Shown in pieces: positions 22,586 through 35,716 of a stretch of DNA of 64,000 bases; the stretch's first letter is position 1, and every line of letters begins with the position of its first letter. A model generated the notes under the pieces. That model worked only from the letters and a program-made list of their open reading frames with translations, did not search any database and had not been told where the DNA came from. Location: assembly GCA_020064725.1 (NCBI GenBank), contig JAGTWJ010000006.1:1612001-1676000 (forward strand), given 5' to 3'. Origin of the DNA: Drechslerella dactyloides (taxonomy: Eukaryota; Ascomycota; Orbiliomycetes; Orbiliales; Orbiliaceae). A program made the translations under genes and the position numbers.

Positions 22586-25500
22586 TGCTCAAGTTAATAT
22601 AGAAGATTAAATATAAACTCGATATTTGCTTCGAGAAAACACAGGGGAGGTAGTATCAAGGATTAAACAAAATATGGTCATCGAAGCGCACAGGACACGA
22701 GAAATGTCGTATCAAAGTACAGGGGACTCGTTTATAGGCTTAGATGTTGATGAAATGTTGATGTGTGATCATAAGTTGAGAATAACTAACCTTGAGCGGA
22801 TCTCGAAGTTTATATGAAGGAATGTATAGATCAATGTTGATTTATATAACGTGGACAGTGAAATGCAGAAACGATGGTGTGCGTCGAATGATGTCTGATT
22901 GAGGCTTGTAGAGTAGGCTGTAGGCTGATTGATGCATGTGTGTCTGCCGTGGTGTCATGACCATCTTTATAATCAAGGAGAGTCCGAAGTTGTAACTCGA
23001 AGGCATGATGCCTACATTTTATGTAGCTGCCCGAGGCGAAGTAGAAGTCTAAGCGGAAGGCTCTGTTATGCAAAGGTCATCAGCGAGTCAGTACAACCAG
23101 CATCAGAGTTAGCTCGAGGATAGAAAGCGTTCCTCTTGGCCATCCTGAGGAAGTGACCCGTCCAAGTTACAGAGGTACCTAAAGGTACCACTGCATGGAT
23201 GAGATGACGGGCTCGATCAAGGCAAGCGTGAGTCACGTAGCCGGTCCTTTAAGCATAGGAGACGTGAACAGGTTTGAAATCAGAGCTGCATATGTGCATA
23301 TTTGAAGAGGCCGTCCTGGGGAAGTCCGGTGATCATGCTCAGATCGTTCGCAATAAAGTATTACATTTAATGTGTGGGTGGTTCCATAGGCTTGGAACGA
23401 TCCCGGGAAGCATAGAAAGGCACTAAACCACGGGCACCGCGCGTGGGAGGCGAAATAAAAAATTGCGTCTAGGCCGCAGTAAGGCATCTTCTGGTGTCGC
23501 TGGCCTGTTTGAAAGCTTGGAGAAACGGCCTTTCGTCCCATTTTGATTGGATTTTGTCAGCTGAGCTAGCTTTAGAATTCTTCTGGGAAAGAGCTGCAAC
23601 CACAAAGGTGGGTCGTATGCCATCGGGCGTACCGGATATCCACCGGCTGGCTTCTGGGTTCCTGCAGCCAGGTTTCCTCTCCATATGAATTTCCTTTTTT
23701 TTTGTCCCGCCGAGAGGTGAGAACCCGCCCGGGAGGTAGGTTCCCCAAAAGCATGACGCACGGTGGTACCATAGCTTTGCAATTTGCCCAGGTGCACCAT
23801 TCGTCGCTTACTACGTGCTGGTTGATGCAGACGACGAGCATGAGCCTGGACCCACAGAATGTTCCCGAGCAGCTACTAGCTGCTCGGACAAACACAAATA
23901 GTCCACAGTATAGCCCGGCTACCAGAGGATATGTTCACTCTTGGTTGAAACTGCAATACTAACTGGCCGGATTGGGAAGAGCAGCTGCTGAAAATAGGAC
24001 ATGTGCCCGGAAAGGACTGGTGATGTTGCCTGTTGTGTCGTTCGTATGTCAGCACTATTGACGAAAATGGCATTACCAGGGTTTGTCTCGCGCACCACCA
24101 CTCCACTTAATTTTAGGGTCAAGCAAGAACTTGTAATCAGTGCACTGGGTGTCTTACAGGCCTGCTGCTGCATATCGAATCGCGGTATCGTCGGATCCCC
24201 AGGCAATTAAAATGGGTCTTGCGCAATCCGCAGGGTGCGCCGGGCAGCTCAGCTCCCGCAACCAACGGAGCGCATAAATTCGTGAACCGGTACCGGGAAT
24301 TTCTGTGCCGGGATCCTAGCAGCCTACATACTAGCTTAGAGAATGCCTATCTGCCTAACAGCAAGCGATATAATATCTATATATTAAACGTCAAGCAATT
24401 CTCGTTGGATGTGCTGTGCAAATGCACCATAATCACAGGGAGTCAGTCCTCTTTAGCCAACCGTTGTGTTAGCACGTTTCAAAACGCTGAGATCTAGGAA
24501 GTTTATTCAAGGCGGATCAATGACAAAATACAAATCCCAATATTGATGTGTTGGACTAAATACAATGATAGACGGATGCTGGGAGCGGCCCACGTACTTC
24601 AGCTTCCATATCAAAATCCCAGCATGCAGCAACAGCTGGTTCTGGGAGGGGTCGGATGTTTTTGGAACGCCACGGCCTTTTGAATCAAAGGCGGTGCGCG
24701 CACGGACATTTCATGCATGAGACTAATCCTCATCAGGCAACGGTTGAACTGTCAGATTATAAGTTCCAGGTTTATCTTGGATTTCTATTGGCCAATTTGC
24801 CGAGATACCCTCGATCTCGCGCCAAGGAATTTTGGTTCCGCTGGCTCTCAGGATGCATTGAGCCGCATCGTCGAGCATCTTTTAGCTCATTGACGCGGTC
24901 TAGACTCGGTCCTCGAAGCCAAATATTCTTGAAGCAAAGCATGCATCAAATGCAACATTCCGCTTCCAAGTCAACGACCGCGGTAACTTTCTCTGGACCC
25001 GATTCATGACTCTAGTCAGCCGCGTCGGAAGTTCCGTTACGCAATGAGTCGCTACATACACCCGGCCCCTGCTACATGCTAAGCTGAACGAGCCATAAGA
25101 GTTCTAGGATCCTGTAGGGCAATATTCAAGCCCTTGTTTTGTTGAACGCGAATTGGCCTTCTCTGATATAAGATAAGACCGTTTGTGGCGTCATTGTTGT
25201 CATAGTGTATTTTCAAGCTCCTTGACACTACCTCTGACAATTCTACAGCTTGGCGTACCTCTGCTTTCCCACACGGCGAGCCTTACAGGAAGCTCTTGAT
25301 CCTCGCTCCCGCGACCTCGGCCCCACTGTCATGAATCTTGATAACCCCAACTGCTTAGATTAGAATCAAACAGCTAAAAAAACCTGAACACTAGAGTCAG
25401 TATGCAAGTACATCCTCCGCACGTAGTCTTCTCCATATCAGACTTGTGCAATTTAGAGAGTCAAGCTAAGTGTTTTCGACGATTGACATCTCGGGGATTT

Positions 25501-28500
25501 AGAGTCACTGCTATCATGATGAGTTAGAGTTTATCTATCACAAAAGCAATGTAGACGTTAATGCAAGCAGGCACTTCCCACATCGTATCATACGTTTTGC
25601 GCTATTCATATATGCATATATAATACAAGGTTGAATGCATCCGCAACAGTCGTGCGGTACCCCACCGGACCAGTGATATATCATGGGGCACAATTGGGAC
25701 TATTTGGCTGCGCGTAGCTGCGCCAAATGCTATGGTTGAACTATTCTTTGCTTCTTGATCAGTAATCTGACAGATGATCAAGCTTAGTCACTGTACGGCC
25801 ATGATCTGGGACCTGCGGACAACCGATCGTAAAATCCAGTTTCGCGGGATCTATGAGCATAGCGACGCGACGCACGTGGTAGCTAGCCACCACCTCCACA
25901 GCTGACAGAAGCAATTGCTTAGCAAAGATTAACCCTGGTATGAGCTCGTCGGTTCAAATTTCCAATGCTCGGAATCGATGCCGCATTGGCTTTGACCTCG
26001 CCTACAGCAATCTGATATTGTGCATCGCCGGCACCTTTTGAAGCTGCTCGGCTGGTGATCCGGGACCAGCTTCTCAGCTCAGTACAGCCCGAACACATGC
26101 ATCGCAATACGCAAATACGAGCTTATAACCGTCCAGCGCCTCAGCCTTTCTAAACAAGTTTTCTATCCGTTTGGGGTAATCTTCCGACGGGCTTCAATCA
26201 TTTTAATCCTTGCAAACCCTGTATAGACAGCAGACTAGTATACCGATAAGGCATTTTTGTCCAGGCGAATCGCGCAAAACTTGTGATGTCAAACGGGGTA
26301 AGCCCGAAACCTGCAGTAAATTTTACTTTGTATGCAAAGGCCACACCGAAAGCCGCGGGCTCCGATACTTCTCATGGCGGGACTAGTTGAACAATCTCTG
26401 CAAGAAGCATGAACATATGAAGATGCCGAGCCCAAAGATCCAACTATGGCACATCTCGGCAGGACTAGGTGCCTAAATCTCGAAACAGATCCGCCTTCTC
26501 AAACGAAGCTTGAGAACGGCTCCGACGAAACGTTGTTGAAATGCATGGTTTGCCCCTTGCAGGAGAGTTTTATGCGCTGTCCCATTGACGCCGCTCAGCT
26601 GGCCCGATTGCTTAAAGTGTTGCGAAAATAGCTTTGCCATGGCTGACGAGCTCGCGAGCCAGCACGTACGCTCAAGCTTCAAGCTCCGCCATAGCTTGGA
26701 GGTATTATACAAGGTCGGATTTCAGCCAATGCCAATACCGATAGCTCGACAGTATTACATGAGGTCTCTTCAATGCACATTCACTCAGTCAAGCTTCAAT
26801 ATTATCAATGCAAGCATATGCGTACCCGAAAGAGGAAGTATATCTTTGCTCTTTCTGACCGCAGGTAGCAAGTCTATCTATGGAAGCCCTTGATCTCGAT
26901 GCATGCGACGAGACGGCCGACTTACGGTATAACGGCGTTTACGTTTTTAAGATCCTCATATGAAGTCGGCATGCCCGTCGATTTCGATGCATAAGTCATT
27001 GTTGCGAGAGCACCGAGCTCGAGTTGCCAAGACGGTAAACTTGAGAAGTATGACAGACCGGTCAGCACGATTCAGCTGTCTTCCTCATCAATTATGACCT
27101 CATTGAGCTTGGCGAGCGTCCGGCTTCATGGACCCAACGCCACGGCTTCTTATCCGCTGGGCTCTTTTTTTGTTGAACATGCATTCATTCATTCGAATGT
27201 GTCAGGCCGAGCTAGGCTGGTATCGAGGCTAGAGCGAGGCGGCTTTTCGAGCTAGTCGCGCCGCATTACTCGCATAGCGACAACAAGCAAGGTTGTGATA
27301 TTTTCCAAATCCTTGTCCTATTTCTCTAAAAGATGACAGAGCCGACTAACCTCATAATCCTGCAGACAATATGACGGTAGTAAGATGCCACTTTGTATCT
27401 CTAGAAGTCATTGATCATAGGCGATTCAGATAATTTCAGCTGGCACCTGCGAGAGGCTTTTCAGATGAGGTACCTCAAGGTACCCCGAGACGCTGGTCAA
27501 GAGGCTAACGATTACTTGATCAGTTGAGCTCTTCCCCGCGTTGACATGATATCCAGAGTAGGAATTGCCATAATCTCGGGGCGATACGCCACAAACTCAC
27601 CTATGCTAACAGAGGATCGTGTCGGATTTGTTCATGGCTTAATGACAAAATACACACATCCTTGGCCGGAGAGCCCTAGTTGAGACTGAGACAACCTTTT
27701 ACAATTTGATCCTCGAGACAAGCTTTGGGATATTTCTGGGCCTCACCTCTGTATCATATGGTCAACAGAAACGCAGTACATGTTTTTTGCGTGTATGGTT
27801 AATGTAGTCAGATTGGTTTCGCAGCGAGCTAGACCTAGTTACCACTGCAAATGATGTTAGTAGCTGCGCACTCTTCTAGCATCGTGCTTTACGGTATACG
27901 ACTGGCACATCTTGATTGGTCTCGTAAACCAGATCGCACGAAGATCTTGATCAATATCTAAGACATGAGAAACACCTAGCCCTAGTTTCACGGAAATTTT
28001 AATACTAAAGTGTTGCGCTCCCAGAGCCCTAGGGAGAATATAATTGAAAGCTATTGATATATTGAGACTGCGAATCGTTCAACTACGGAAATCCAAATTA
28101 GTGTAGCTTCTAGGACCGCATATATACTCAGAAATAAGGCCTATGACAGCTGAGTGGGATTCACTTCGAGGAGTCTTTGTCCGCTAATTACGCGAACTCT
28201 AGATCTAACCATACCTTTCACCTAGATCAGCCTTTCTTGGAAAATAAATAAATAAAATAAAAGGGCTTGTCCAAGAAAATGCACGTAGCTATCCGCTATC
28301 TCAAGAAAGCTGAAAGCAAAGGTAAGAAAACGTAGAGGCCGATGGTCAGTTTGCTGATCATTCTTATGTGTAAAGAAATATAGGATCACATGCCAGGCCT
28401 CGCCAGACTATTGAAAAGGAAAGGACTAAACACAACCGTTTCTTGTTTTAACCTAGTCTCTTACGGCCTTGCCTCGTAGACTAGATCGATGCCCTCCTCT

Positions 28501-28819
28501 GGTCTGCGCAGCCCGGTCTCGCGAGACAATGTTTACCGCGCCGAGAGTCAACGTTAACTCGTCCATATTGACTTTCCCATCTCTTGCCTGAGTTTCTCGT
28601 GAGATCGGGTCTATTATATGAGATAAATCTCAATCCTGCACAATGCAGCACCAAGCTGAATTAAAATAGGTGGCGTGATTAGTAATTGCATTCATATTAC
28701 GAGAGCAATGGCGAGTATTCTCCGCAAAATAGCTCTATGGATCCACGGAAGCCATGTGAATCCCAAGCATTACCATTGCCGGTATCATGCTATATATCAC
28801 CAAGAGAAGTTAGTGAATA

Positions 28820-29495
28820 TTGCCACATACACGTCAGCTTCGACCGTCACGCTGATGCGACGTCTATTTCTACTAAAATAAAGCGATTAACTAACACTAC
28901 TACCACTACTATCTGTCCATTGACCCCAATACCAATCCGCACCTGGTGTATTCGCAACAATTTGCTAGACAATACTTTGCAGACTGTGCTCGAAACCACA
29001 ATTTTGATTCTGACCCAGTTATGTGCAGAGACTGTAACCATACTAGCCTACCTGGTCACTTATATAATTATATCGTAACGGTCACATCACAAGCCTCGTC
29101 CGCAACTCATACGCCGTGCTAGCTTACCCTGTAACGTATATTTCCCCCATCACATTGCCAGCCTCGGCAACTACGAATACCATCGCTGAAAAATTCCCAG
29201 TTACCGATAGCACAGTACTGCGAGCACGAAAAAGGAAAAGGCGGCGGTGGCGTTTACAGTAGCGAAAATAAGTACGACGACGCGCGACGTGCAATGAAAA
29301 CATGTTATCAACATGACAAGTATATCAACGACGACAAGTATATATTAGCGTCGACGAAGACAAGCTCCACAGGTATGACGACGAAGATTAGCGTAACAAC
29401 TAGCAACTGTTGCAGCGTTCACCAGCACGTTCACAGAATGCACCAGTATGCTTGTAGAGTGTCACCACCACAACACGCGCATACTACGGCAGTCT
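28820..29495 (+). pseudogene. possible decayed Thr/Ser-rich cell-wall protein gene
   Basis: Short Thr/Ser/Val-rich peptides follow each other on the plus strand in changing frames, separated by stops. They are TYTSASTVTL (about 28826), TNTTTTTICPLTPIP (about 28892), VTVTSQASSATHT (about 29078), SPITLPASATTNT (about 29145), AKISTTT (about 29264), MTSISTTTSIY (about 29312) and STGMTTKISVTTS (about 29366). Such composition is typical of fungal GPI-type adhesins and mucin-like wall proteins. No start, signal peptide or C-terminus can be assigned. It could also be chance in a sequence rich in ACN and TCN triplets. Confidence 0.35.
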
Positions 29496-31068
29496 AGATG
29501 TCGCCACATGTGAACAGCAGCAGCCTTTACAGGCAGGTATAGAATTAGTAGATTCTGCGTAGCTCTCCGTGGAACCTATCCAGGACTCTGGAACTTAGTT
29601 CGATTTCGCCCATAATTGATCACCCTTTTCATGGACATCTGCAGTATTTGCAGATTTTAAATGGTTGCCGGTGGAACTTACCGATCCAAAGGTAGTAGTT
29701 TCTTTGACATTGGCGTTTCTAGATACAATTTGCCATAAGATGTGGATGGATATAGCTCCGACTTTTAATTCAGAATGCTTGCTGTCGCCCATGCACAATC
29801 CAGTGGCAGCCTACGGATTCGGGTAATTTTCCAGCCGGCTCGCAGGCCGGGTTGCTTGTTGCATTTTGCCTCCACAACGCATTATACCCGTTAAAGAAGG
29901 CCTGATCCACGTCTCAAATGGCAGGTCGCTAGGGCGGTAGGTGAAGATGTTGCGTAGGCGGACTCCGCGGGATGAGAAGGTCAGAGGAATCAGACAACCA
30001 GTTTGCTAGGATGCCTATATGAGAGACATTTGGCTAGAATCTATCGATCACGTCAACGTGTTCGCTTCGTCCCTGGTTCGTGAACCCAGCGCTGCAGCAT
30101 CGACAAGGACGGGTCGGGAACCCCGTTTCAGGAAACTTGAAATTATCACAAACGAAAACTTAGTACAAAGACTGAGACTTATTCATAAGAACCCCGATAA
30201 CTCGCCAAGGTATCTTTCCATATAATCGGTCCGAGGCAGGTGAACCCCCGCGGGCAATATATTCAATAACGGTTATTATATGACCAGTTCTATAAGCAGT
30301 TCCAACATCTGCATCTGATTGCCACATGTAACGTCTGATCGAGCAATACCAGTTTGCTTTGAGAGCTCTGATCTGTGCAGATGCTATGGGTATACCACTT
30401 ATTCCCCTTCAAAGAGTTACTATGGCCGAAGGGTAACATCAATATTGTGGGTCATATGATAGATTGAGATCGGGCCTTGTATTATGTTCCTTCTTTAGCC
30501 TCTCCCGCGGGCCGGCCCTGTCGCTGCATGCACACTCGGCTAGATAAGGCTGCCTACTAAACCTAGTTCTGCATAAGGTATGGAGAGCGGCTTAATCGTG
30601 AAATTGGGGATCTAGAACCCAACAAAAACGACAGCTACCTGTTCTTCGCAGCGTTACACACAGCTGATAGTTACGGCCCTGGTCAATATCTCGCTCGCCC
30701 ACTCAAGTGCCTTCTCTAATGAGTCGAGGCAATTATTGAGCAACCGTCCCTTGCAGAGCTACTCCGGGGATTAGCTTAAGAGCATGGCCGACCCGGCTCA
30801 TCGCAAGAATCCAAGACCATGTCCATGTCTTGCAGTCTGTCTTTTCCACAAATCGACAGCGAACCCTAATTCTCTTCCGGATGGTGAATGTATACGTGTA
30901 CGGCAGCTGGATAGATTGGGATTCCGCTCATTGTCACTGGGGTGATTCTTTGGGCGCAGACAGTTCGGGAGCTACAGGCTGTTGGGATAAAATCGCTTTG
31001 CAACTTCTACATCCATCGCCGCCATAAACTGATCGTGATAATCCGCAGAATTGCGTTAACAACAGAAG

Positions 31069-31076
31069 TATAAATA
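31069..31076 (+). promoter_or_regulatory. TATA box of the gene at 31238
   Basis: TATAAATA read directly, 162 bp upstream of the start codon at 31238, a usual distance for a fungal core promoter. Confidence 0.5.
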
Positions 31077-31237
31077 TCGAGCCCGTCTGCTCCATCAACC
31101 AAGACTTTGTTCACTACGAGACATCCGAGTGTTTTCTCGCAAACTCAAGCCACCAATAATAATAAAGCCGGCACTTTCTCAACATTTATTCTTTCTATAC
31201 TTCCTGAGTTGGCTTTCGACTAGTTCATTTCAGCAAG

Positions 31238-32098
31238 ATGCCCGCCGTTCCCTCCACTCCACAGGCGAACTCGCCCAAAGATCGCGATCCTCCACATGGC
31301 GGCGATCGCGAACTTGAAGACGGCATCTACTACATTGTTAACAACGCCGGCCGTGACGCCGGTCAGGCGGAAGTCTATATTTCTCGTCCCCGCAGCCGAG
31401 ACACTCCTGGCGGTGATGGGACTATGCAGGTGCAAGTCCTGGGATCCATGGCAGACTCCGACAAGGTAAGCCATAATCAATCCACTAGGACGTTGGAGAT
31501 GAATGGTTTCGTATGAAGCACCGGGATAGTCTGACTCCAGTTTTCTCCATAGTGGCGTGTCACCAAGTCAAAGAGCCGTAACGGAGAGACCGTTTACCTC
31601 CTGGAGAACAAATACGACACCGTTAGCGAAAGATACGGCAAGCTTGTCGGCATTCCACGAGACAACAACGGGGGGAGCGGAAGTTCGCCATGGAGGGAAA
31701 CCCGCTGGAAGATCACTCGCTCCCGCGACCGCTGGGGCAATGAGCAGAAGTGGACGTAAGTCTTATCACGCTGATTGATTGAATGCCTCGTCATGTCACA
31801 TTCTAGGATCCGACTAACGCTTAGTTCCACGACGTAGCATTGAGAAGGCCAGCTGGAGATCAGACGATGTGAGTCTTGGGTGGTCGGTCACTATGACTGG
31901 ACCCCGTGGAGTCGTCTTCCACAATTATCAGGTTAGTCCGCTCTTCCTTCCAGGAGTCTAGAGAAGTCCATTGCCGCCATGAAAGTAAGAGGCCGGAGAC
32001 TAAAATACAAGTTCCCGCTACAGGTCAACTGTGTTGAACTCGAGAAGGTTCCCCGTGAGATAATTGACTCGACCAACTTCATGTTTCGACCGGCTTGA
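31238..32098 (+). CDS. small soluble protein, possibly beta-trefoil (four exons, 199 aa)
   Basis: Spliced model: exons 31238-31465, 31553-31755, 31838-31931 and 32024-32098 (600 bp). All three introns are GT-AG and the phases (0, 2, 0) are kept. Two earlier AGs before exon 3 are excluded because they give stops. The protein has no signal peptide and no membrane segment. It shows recurring hydrophobic-aromatic units: ELEDGIYYIVNN, DKWRVTKSK, ETVYLLENKY, TRWKITRSRDRWG, KWTIEKASW and LGWSVTM. Three-fold spacing of such strands recalls beta-trefoil proteins, including small fungal protease inhibitors and lectins, but no diagnostic motif settles this. The N-terminus is Pro/Asp-rich. A second possible donor (GTGAGT, near 31870) inside exon 3 could give an alternative isoform. 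Function not known. Confidence 0.75.
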
Positions 32099-35000
32099 AT
32101 ATCCCACACGGAGTTGAAGGCAACCTTTCGCCAAAGCCATGCATACAGGCGGATGGACATTTAACCTTATGTAAATATTATCACATGTAGTATACATAGT
32201 AAAAGCGAGGCGCGAGCAACATTGTACGCATACTAAAGCACTGGCAATATCAGTACGCAACATATATCAGCTTGAAAAGTGGATTCTCATGGGAGAGGAA
32301 GGATCCTAGAAGTGTGCCCCCACTGGCCAATTGCCAAGCGCATCAAGCTTGGGTGGCTTGAAGTTAAAGTAGCGAGTGCGAGTGCGACCTAGCGAGCGGC
32401 CGTTGTGCCGCAGGCGAAGGTGGTCCGGTCAGAAGGAGCTCGGATGTCCTTCAGATGGTTGCATGCTATTAGGTTCAGACGTCTTATCATTCAATCTCAA
32501 CATTGTGTCCTTCAGGTCAATCCGGCTGATAGAAGGTTGGGTCACTTATGCCCTTAAGCCGATCCTGCGTGTCAAACGTGGCCAGTCTCGTGCGGCAGGT
32601 AGTGCCTCACATATACATATATTCAAAGCATCGTATTTATTATAATAGGCGCATCATAGAGTAGTCAGGAAGTTCTGAAGAATCACGAAATCAGCGAGGG
32701 TCATACGTACACCAGATATGTATACTTATAAGATTTCCGCTTCATGAATTCAACTTTTACCACGCCAATGGGTAGAGTATCAATGAGGCACCTAGCTGTA
32801 TTTCGGGCATCGTTCGGAACCTTGGGCTAGATGTTGTAGAATCTATGAAACTACCACTGCCGCGTAAGCCTGCCCAAGCGAAGCATGAAGGATCACCATG
32901 AAGTGATATGCCAAGTGGACTACCAATTGGAACTTAGCGGATATGTAGCTCGCTTATCAGCTACTCTGATGTGCTACACAGATATTGAACTCGGCTTTCC
33001 AGTGCGGATTCCATGATTATTCTGGCATCTTTCACAGGCACAGGCCACAGATCCTGTTTTGATTCGATAAAACTCTCCAGTGAACGCTTTGTTTGATCTG
33101 CTGGGCTTAGAACCTCACTATATACGCCTCGTTCGGCGTATCGAACATTAGTTCCTGTATGCAAGAATGCGAGTTAACTCAGCCAAGGACGAGGCCAAGG
33201 AGCCATGACATGTACGGCCGCCTTCGACAGCTCACTAGCTAGCTGCACCGCAGATCGAGAAATCCGACATTGCGATTCAAACGCATGATTTTCCCAGGTT
33301 TGGTCGTCGAATTCTCCCGGGGAGAACTCTCGGAGCGACGACTGCTCGGTGGGCCGCTGAGCAATACGAAGGTCCAATGGCGTGCCTTGTGGCTGACATG
33401 TCATCTCCCACTGGCAGCCATTTTGGATCACAACGCAGCTCTCAAGTGTGCAACTGTGATCACCACGGCATCCAGCATTTGCGACAACCTTATCAGTGCC
33501 TGCATGTGGAATTACGGCTGCCTGACCGATATCTGCACTGTGCTTCAACCCCCACGCACAGAATTTCGTGGTTTCTCCTTATCGGCTGAAGCCTTCAATC
33601 GGATCCGCAGGGGTGAAATCCAGCTGGTTCATATCATAATCGGCTAGGAATATTAGTTGCGGAACGACTGCCTTCAGGGACCAGCGTTGCATGGACAATC
33701 TTCACGTTAGCCTGCAGGTTATCGATTGAGGTATTTATGATATAGACTAGATCGAATTAGCGGTTTCTAGACCCATGGACTCAACTCATTATTGGGTTCT
33801 GGCGCCCTGTCCTCCAGTCTCTCAGCGATTTTGACCTCGTCACCCAATTGCACGGAAGGGAAACCCGGTGGGAAGCGACGCGACGGAGCCTCAATGCAGC
33901 CTGCACATGGATGGGCCGCCAATCGCAGATGCAGACTTCGCTGGCATTGCATGAGAAAAATCAAGCGTGGGAGATCAAGTCTGGATGGCTGAAAACTGAG
34001 CGCAATAAATTTGGTCACCGCTGAAATTACGAACTCGTCTTTCTGCGACCAACGAAAAAGACATGCCATTTTGCAATTTGGGCATTCGGCCAAGCCAGTC
34101 AGACGATACTTAGTAGATAGTTGAGCGCCACGGAAGGCCATAGCAAACAGCGAAGGTGCATGATGCCTGTTCCTGCTAAATGCTATCTATATCTCACTTT
34201 CTCGCTCTTCTTTTGAATGCGCTGCGGCATGCATGGGAGGCGAGAAAACCAGAGAGGAAATTTAATTGCGTCTGCGCACTGACCGAGGCGGCGGAAAATG
34301 TGCCGAGTCCACCCCACCGACAACATCGTCCTGTCCAATGTTTCGCAAGCAGAAAACAGCTTCAGCCCCAAACAAAGGTACTGATATGCAGCTGCTGGGA
34401 TTGTTCGCTCTCAAAACCCCGTTTCGAGCCTAGACCGACCGCGATGGAGCCTGATAGGCAAATGGCTGAGCATAACCCCTTCTTTTCTTACCAAGTCGCT
34501 GATTCAACGGGAGGTAACTGGTTGGAATGCGAAACCAAGTCACTCAAGTTCGGAAGTCCGTTGACACTAGAGTGCCAGCATTGGATGTGACGATAATCAG
34601 GAAAGCTCCGGAACGATATATTTGCGCGCTGACGTGACTTGAACAACAGCGCCACCTGGAGCCCTTGCCATACGCGTATACGAGGCAGAGTAAGGAGTGT
34701 CATTGCACTGCTTGCCTGACCAGATGCCAGGATATCAAGGTTGCAATCCAACAATTTTTGTTGATGATTACGATATTCGTTACTGAGATATCACCACCGA
34801 ACACAAGATATCCCGATTGGTATTGCGAATGGCACACAAACAAGGGTCGATGCCCGCCCGCTATAGCGCTATGTGCGAAGATGCGAATCTTTTTCTTCGG
34901 GACGGAAAGCAATGCTATAGCGCTAGCTTGCAGTGCCCTCCCGAGCCTGGCACTGGTTTTTGCTTGTTTCCGATGCAGGCGATCATGCGGGCCAAGAGCT

Positions 35001-35716
35001 GCAAGCTCGATAAATCGCCAATAAGGTTACTTTGCAGCTCTGGCAGTAGCGAGTTATTTCAAGCGGAAGAATACCCCATTGAAACACAGCATATGTGCCT
35101 GGATAGTCAATTGATTGGGGGTCTTGTTGCATGGCGGTTTGCAAGCTTCTGTCAGTCTCCCGGTTCATATTATATTATATTACACGGCCGTCCGTCTTCC
35201 CACTCATCTCGATACCAGAATTGCGTACTGCTCCTGATATTCTGCTGACGGCAATAAGGGTCACTAGCCGGGCTTTCGTCTTTGAGCTTCCCGTTCTATT
35301 TCCGGGCATCCCGGCTGCGACTTGCATCTCAGCTCCCATCCCTGTCGCCAGCGAAGCCCATCGGGTTCGGGCACACGTTCTTCGCGCCAGTACCAAGTAT
35401 TCTTCTAATAAATAATACTCCTGCAGCCTGAGGATTTTCCGTATACGAGATTATTTATAAAATATCCCTTATCCTCGCGCCAGATCTCAACACCCAATAG
35501 TTACTATAGTACGCTTTGCTCCAAAGAACATATACCCTCGACGTCTAGTCTCGCCTCGACACCTCGCTCTCCTCAATCATTTTACCTCAGTCAATCAGTC
35601 GCCAAATTGATCTCTTACCTGGCGCGGTCCTACAACTACCAGATCTCCCAAGTCCGTGGAGGACGCAGCGCCGGTAACACGTTGATAGCGCCCGTCCCGG
35701 CTAATTCGTCACCAAC
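32099..35716. other. 3.6 kb intergenic region, no confident gene
   Basis: Several frames of 110-145 codons exist (33174-33548 minus, 33270-33647 plus, 33767-34141 minus, 34180-34590 plus, 34817-35248 plus), but they overlap shadows on the opposite strand and show no domain, signal peptide or splice continuation I could confirm. The last 260 bp hold the TATA element and leader of the kinase-like gene. Confidence 0.4.
35456..35463 (+). promoter_or_regulatory. TATA box of the kinase-like gene
   Basis: TATAAAAT read directly, 254 bp upstream of the ATG at 35717, followed by a C/T-rich leader. Confidence 0.45.

Larger units (their letters stand above)
22586..31237. other. 8.6 kb gene-poor region
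   Basis: No intact gene. The few frames over 100 codons (e.g. 23423-23800 and 23572-23895, minus) overlap one another and lack recognisable features. Sequence composition is mixed with many stops. The segment 28820-29495 contains Thr/Ser-rich fragments and is listed separately. The region could hold non-coding transcripts or strongly decayed repeats; I see no terminal inverted repeats or LTRs by eye. Confidence 0.45.

Noticed and set aside
25919..26107. Sequence GGTTCAAATTTCC resembling a tRNA B box near 25950
   Set aside because: No A box or cloverleaf arms could be folded around it.
28675..28881. Possible small gene on the plus strand
   Set aside because: No signal or conserved feature; overlaps the proposed Thr/Ser-rich remnant and ends in a frame change.
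33174..33548. Minus-strand frame with clustered cysteines (GCQWEMTC)
   Set aside because: Could be a fragment of a secreted protein, but no start with signal peptide or splice junction could be placed upstream.
33767..34141. Minus-strand frame of 124 codons ending in an acidic, protein-like tail
   Set aside because: No signal, domain or splice partner found, and the opposite strand is also partly open; not enough to call a gene.
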